A stretch of DNA of 64,000 bases from Streptomyces ferrugineus. GTDB lineage: Bacteria > Actinomycetota > Actinomycetes > Streptomycetales > Streptomycetaceae. Under the pieces are notes generated by a model. That model was not told where the DNA came from. It ran no database searches and worked only from the letters and a program-made list of their open reading frames with translations. The first letter of the stretch is position 1, and the number at the start of each line of letters is the position of its first letter. The position numbers and the translations under genes are program-made. Of the stretch, positions 61,730 to 64,000 are shown in pieces. The stretch covers positions 9,461,001 to 9,525,000 of the forward strand of contig NZ_CP063373.1 in NCBI RefSeq assembly GCF_015160855.1, read 5' to 3'.

Positions 61730-62623
61730 TCAGATGACCGGCGGCCGTCCCAGCCGGCACAGCCGCCACACCGTGCGCCATCGCATGGGCCGCCGTCGGC
61801 CGGCCGGTTCCCGCAGGCCCTCCAGGAAGCCGCCGAACCAGGCGCGCAGTCCGCCGGACGACCGGGTGCGGACGAGGGTGAGCAGGACCCAGATGCCGAG
61901 GTGGACCGGGATCAGCGGGAGCGGCAGCCGACGGCGGGTCAGCCAGACGCGGTTGCGGGCGGTCACGCGATAGTAGATGGCATGCCGGGCCGGCGAGGTC
62001 TTCGGGTGCTGCAGGAGGAGTTCGGGAGCGTAGAGAATGCGCCAGCCGGCGTCGGCGGCCCGCCAGGCCAGATCGGTCTCCTCGTGGGCGAAGAAGAACT
62101 CCGCGGGCCAGTCCCCCGTCTCGGCCAGCATCGCCATGCTCAGCGCGTGCCCGCCGCCGAGGAAGCCGGTGACGTAACCGCCCCTGAACGGATCCGACTT
62201 GCCGATCCTGGGCACGTGCCGCCGCTGCGTCTCCCCGTGCTCGTCGGCGATGCGGAAGCCGACGATGCCGAGCCGGTCGTCGGCGGCGTACAGATCCCGT
62301 ACCCGGCGCAGTACGTCGGCGTCGACGAGGAGTCCGTCGTCGTCCAGCTCCACCACGACATCGACGTCCCCGAACTCGCGCAGCCGCTCGATGGCCGCGT
62401 TGCGCCCGCCCGGGCAGCCCAGGTTCTCGTCCAGCTCGATCGGCGTGAACTCACCGGGCAGCGCCAGCCGTTCGGCGAACTCGGGCAGCGGGCAGCCGTT
62501 GCCGACGACGACGATCCGTTCGGGGGCGAGATCCTGCTTGGCCACGGACTCGAGCAGCGCGTCGACCTCGACGGGCCGGTTGCCCATCGTCACCACGGCG
62601 ACCGCGATCCTCGGTTCCGCCAT
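61730..62623 (-). CDS. Glycosyltransferase family 2
   Basis: 297 residues. GT-A fold: IAVAVVTMGNRPVEVDALLESV at the start, NLGCPGGRNAAI, the metal-binding DxD region VVELDDDGLLV (about 95-105), GGGHALSMAML and FFAHEETDLAWRA with the catalytic ED. A hydrophobic helix near residue 240 may hold it to the membrane. Sugar donor and acceptor unknown. ATG ending at 62623 with GAGG upstream. Confidence 0.88.
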   Translation of the reverse strand: MAEPRIAVAVVTMGNRPVEVDALLESVAKQDLAPERIVVVGNGCPLPEFAERLALPGEFTPIELDENLGCPGGRNAAIERLREFGDVDVVVELDDDGLLVDADVLRRVRDLYAADDRLGIVGFRIADEHGETQRRHVPRIGKSDPFRGGYVTGFLGGGHALSMAMLAETGDWPAEFFFAHEETDLAWRAADAGWRILYAPELLLQHPKTSPARHAIYYRVTARNRVWLTRRRLPLPLIPVHLGIWVLLTLVRTRSSGGLRAWFGGFLEGLREPAGRRRPMRWRTVWRLCRLGRPPVI

Positions 62624-62742
62624 ACCCGCCCTCACCCTCGATCCGGCTTCGATTACCGCCGCGATGCTAGTGGTTCACGGTAAGGACTTCTTAAGTTCGC
62701 TGTACTGAGGAGGGTGGCGGGCGGGCCGTGACGAGCGCCCGT

Positions 62743-64000
62743 TCAGGCCCGCAGCGGGTTGAAGCGCACGGCCGCCATCACATACCAGGCAGTCGCCCCG
62801 ACGTGCCGATACGGGTAGTACCCGAACCCGAACCCCGTATCGAGCGGACTGCTGGCGGACACCACCCCCGCCCGCTCGGGCAGCACCCGCCCGCCCACGG
62901 TCTGCCCACCGCCGAGCAGATCCTGAGCCCGCTCGACGGAGTCGACCAGCCGGCGAGCCCGCGCCACGTCGCCCCGCCCGCACCGCTCCCGCAGGGCGAG
63001 CGCGAGATGGGCGGTCCCCTCGAACCACACGCCGTTGCGGTCCGGCTTGGGCTGGGAGTCGGCGATCGGCGTGTCCTCGTCGGCGAGCAGACTGGCGGAG
63101 CTGAAGGTGACCCCCTCGTACGACTGGCCGGCCGGCACCGTGCTGTTGCGCCGCCCGGCGTGATCGAGCACGGCCAGCTCACGGGCGGCCCAGTCCAGCG
63201 ACGAGGCGTGGGCACGGGAGTCGAGGGCGAGGTGGGTCCAGGTCTGGGTGTCCTCGGGGACGGGCGAGGTGTTGATGTTCACCCCGTCATTGGTCCCGGT
63301 GTAGAAGAACCCGCCGTCGCCCTCCCACATCCTCTCGACGAACTCCCGAGCCCGAGCACGCCGCTCCAGCCACACCCGGTCTCCCGTCAGCCGAGCGAGC
63401 CGCCCGAACAGACAGACGAGGTCGGTGTTGTGCTCGGTGGAGGTGAAGGGCAGTTTCTGATTGCTCCCGTCGACCCCGAACTTGTACCCGCCCAGCGGTT
63501 CGTCGGTACGCCCGTTCCGCTCGATCCACTCCCCGATCCGCACGGCACCGTCGAGGAACCGCCGCTTCCCGGTCCGCCCGGCGAGCGCCGCGAGCGCGAT
63601 CCCCGCCCAGGCCATGTCCCCCACGGCCGTCCCCGTGAACCCGAACTGCGTCCCGACGTTGACGCTCCCGTCGGCCCGCACGAACCCGTCCGGCTGGAGC
63701 GAGCCGTCGTAGAAGGTGTACGGCCCGACGTTGTAGCCCTGCCGAAGCCGACCGTCCTCGTGGACCGGGTCATGCGCCTGGGCGTACAGCAGCGCGTCCC
63801 CGAGCGAGACGGCCCGGCGCCGCCCGTCGGCCGTGCGGGCGGCGAGGAGGGCGAGGATCGCGAGGGCGTTGTCGTACGTGAACGCGGTGCTGAACAACCC
63901 GGCCTGATCGGTGTAGCTCTGGGCGAGGCGGGTGGTGCCGTGGTCGGGGTAGGCGTCCATGGCCGCGGCAAGGAAGGACTGGGCGCGACGCCGCGCGGAC
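62743..64000 (-). CDS. Conserved secreted-type protein, (alpha/alpha)-barrel-like (partial)
   Basis: 419 residues are visible and the frame is still open at the right edge, so the start is missing. Motifs such as TYDNALAILALLA, TGTAVGDMAWAGIAL, STEHNTDLVCLF and GVWFEGTAHLALAL resemble six-hairpin glycosidase-like barrels of Streptomyces secreted proteins. The signal peptide, if any, is outside the window. No catalytic pair can be named. Confidence 0.65.
   Translation of the reverse strand, partial: SARRRAQSFLAAAMDAYPDHGTTRLAQSYTDQAGLFSTAFTYDNALAILALLAARTADGRRRAVSLGDALLYAQAHDPVHEDGRLRQGYNVGPYTFYDGSLQPDGFVRADGSVNVGTQFGFTGTAVGDMAWAGIALAALAGRTGKRRFLDGAVRIGEWIERNGRTDEPLGGYKFGVDGSNQKLPFTSTEHNTDLVCLFGRLARLTGDRVWLERRARAREFVERMWEGDGGFFYTGTNDGVNINTSPVPEDTQTWTHLALDSRAHASSLDWAARELAVLDHAGRRNSTVPAGQSYEGVTFSSASLLADEDTPIADSQPKPDRNGVWFEGTAHLALALRERCGRGDVARARRLVDSVERAQDLLGGGQTVGGRVLPERAGVVSASSPLDTGFGFGYYPYRHVGATAWYVMAAVRFNPLRA

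Noticed and set aside
1..64000. tRNA, rRNA or riboswitch genes
   Set aside because: No cloverleaf with a GGTTCGAATCC-type arm, no rRNA motif and no known riboswitch core was recognised by eye; a covariance search would be needed to exclude small ones.

Overview
This window is chromosomal core DNA from a Streptomyces species. The evidence is very high G+C with strong third-position G/C, many GTG starts, 4-base stop/start overlaps, lsr2, tipA, DUF397/XRE pairs and a single rare TTA codon. From memory, the gene order matches the S. coelicolor stretch running from clpC1 (about SCO3373) to a little past polA2 (about SCO3434). No tRNA, rRNA, CRISPR array, prophage or complete insertion sequence is visible.

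Layout. 1-4514: the start of clpC (leaving the window on the left), a conserved gene of unknown role, the nucleoid protein gene lsr2, an N-acetylglutamate synthase, a BlaI-type repressor and two small unknown genes. 4953-10360: a compact minus-strand cofactor operon, DUF2520 protein, panC, nadB, nadC and coaX (pantothenate/CoA and NAD). 10544-16000: a threonine-aldolase-like lyase, an ArsR-type regulator with a perfect palindromic operator, a TmrB-like P-loop protein and a two-component system. 16055-20094: a MidA/NDUFAF7-type methyltransferase convergent with an orphan second NuoD, then two PH-domain membrane proteins. 20095-21016 is a long gene-free gap holding a minisatellite and one copy of a 179-nt structured repeat. 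Its other copy lies inverted at 4593-4771. 21017-25833: a coiled-coil protein, an esterase and a lysyl-phosphatidylglycerol-synthase-like protein.

25965-37589: the folate genes folP, folB and folK on the plus strand meet folE coming from the ftsH-hpt-tilS-zincin-dacB series on the minus strand, then ppa. 37716-49879: ThrE-type exporter, DedA protein, YbjQ protein, tipA with its internal TipAS start, a ClC-type channel next to glutamate decarboxylase, a PadR-controlled drug-ABC cassette, DinB, a frameshifted alpha/beta hydrolase, and a metallo-hydrolase divergent from an HxlR regulator. 50019-53609: aldehyde dehydrogenase and a WhiJ-like developmental cluster (XRE regulator, anti-sigma-like ATPase, DUF397). 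53922-56372: the zinc-starvation ribosomal cluster (S18, COG0523 protein, L31, L33; divergent L28, S14) around a Zur-like box. 56485-64000: two lipoproteins, a DUF2786 protein, a HTH/Clp-N regulator, a second family A DNA polymerase, a GT2 glycosyltransferase and a truncated secreted-type protein.

The strongest leads are: the HTH/Clp-N gene with two identical palindromes laid over its own promoter; the COG0523 protein that has lost its GTP-binding motifs but kept and gained Cys motifs; the methyltransferase beside a NuoD whose quinone tyrosine is tryptophan; the shared upstream element and TTA codon of the WhiJ-like cluster; and the 179-nt stem-loop repeat. All coordinates and motif readings were made by eye; similarities are from family knowledge, not searches.
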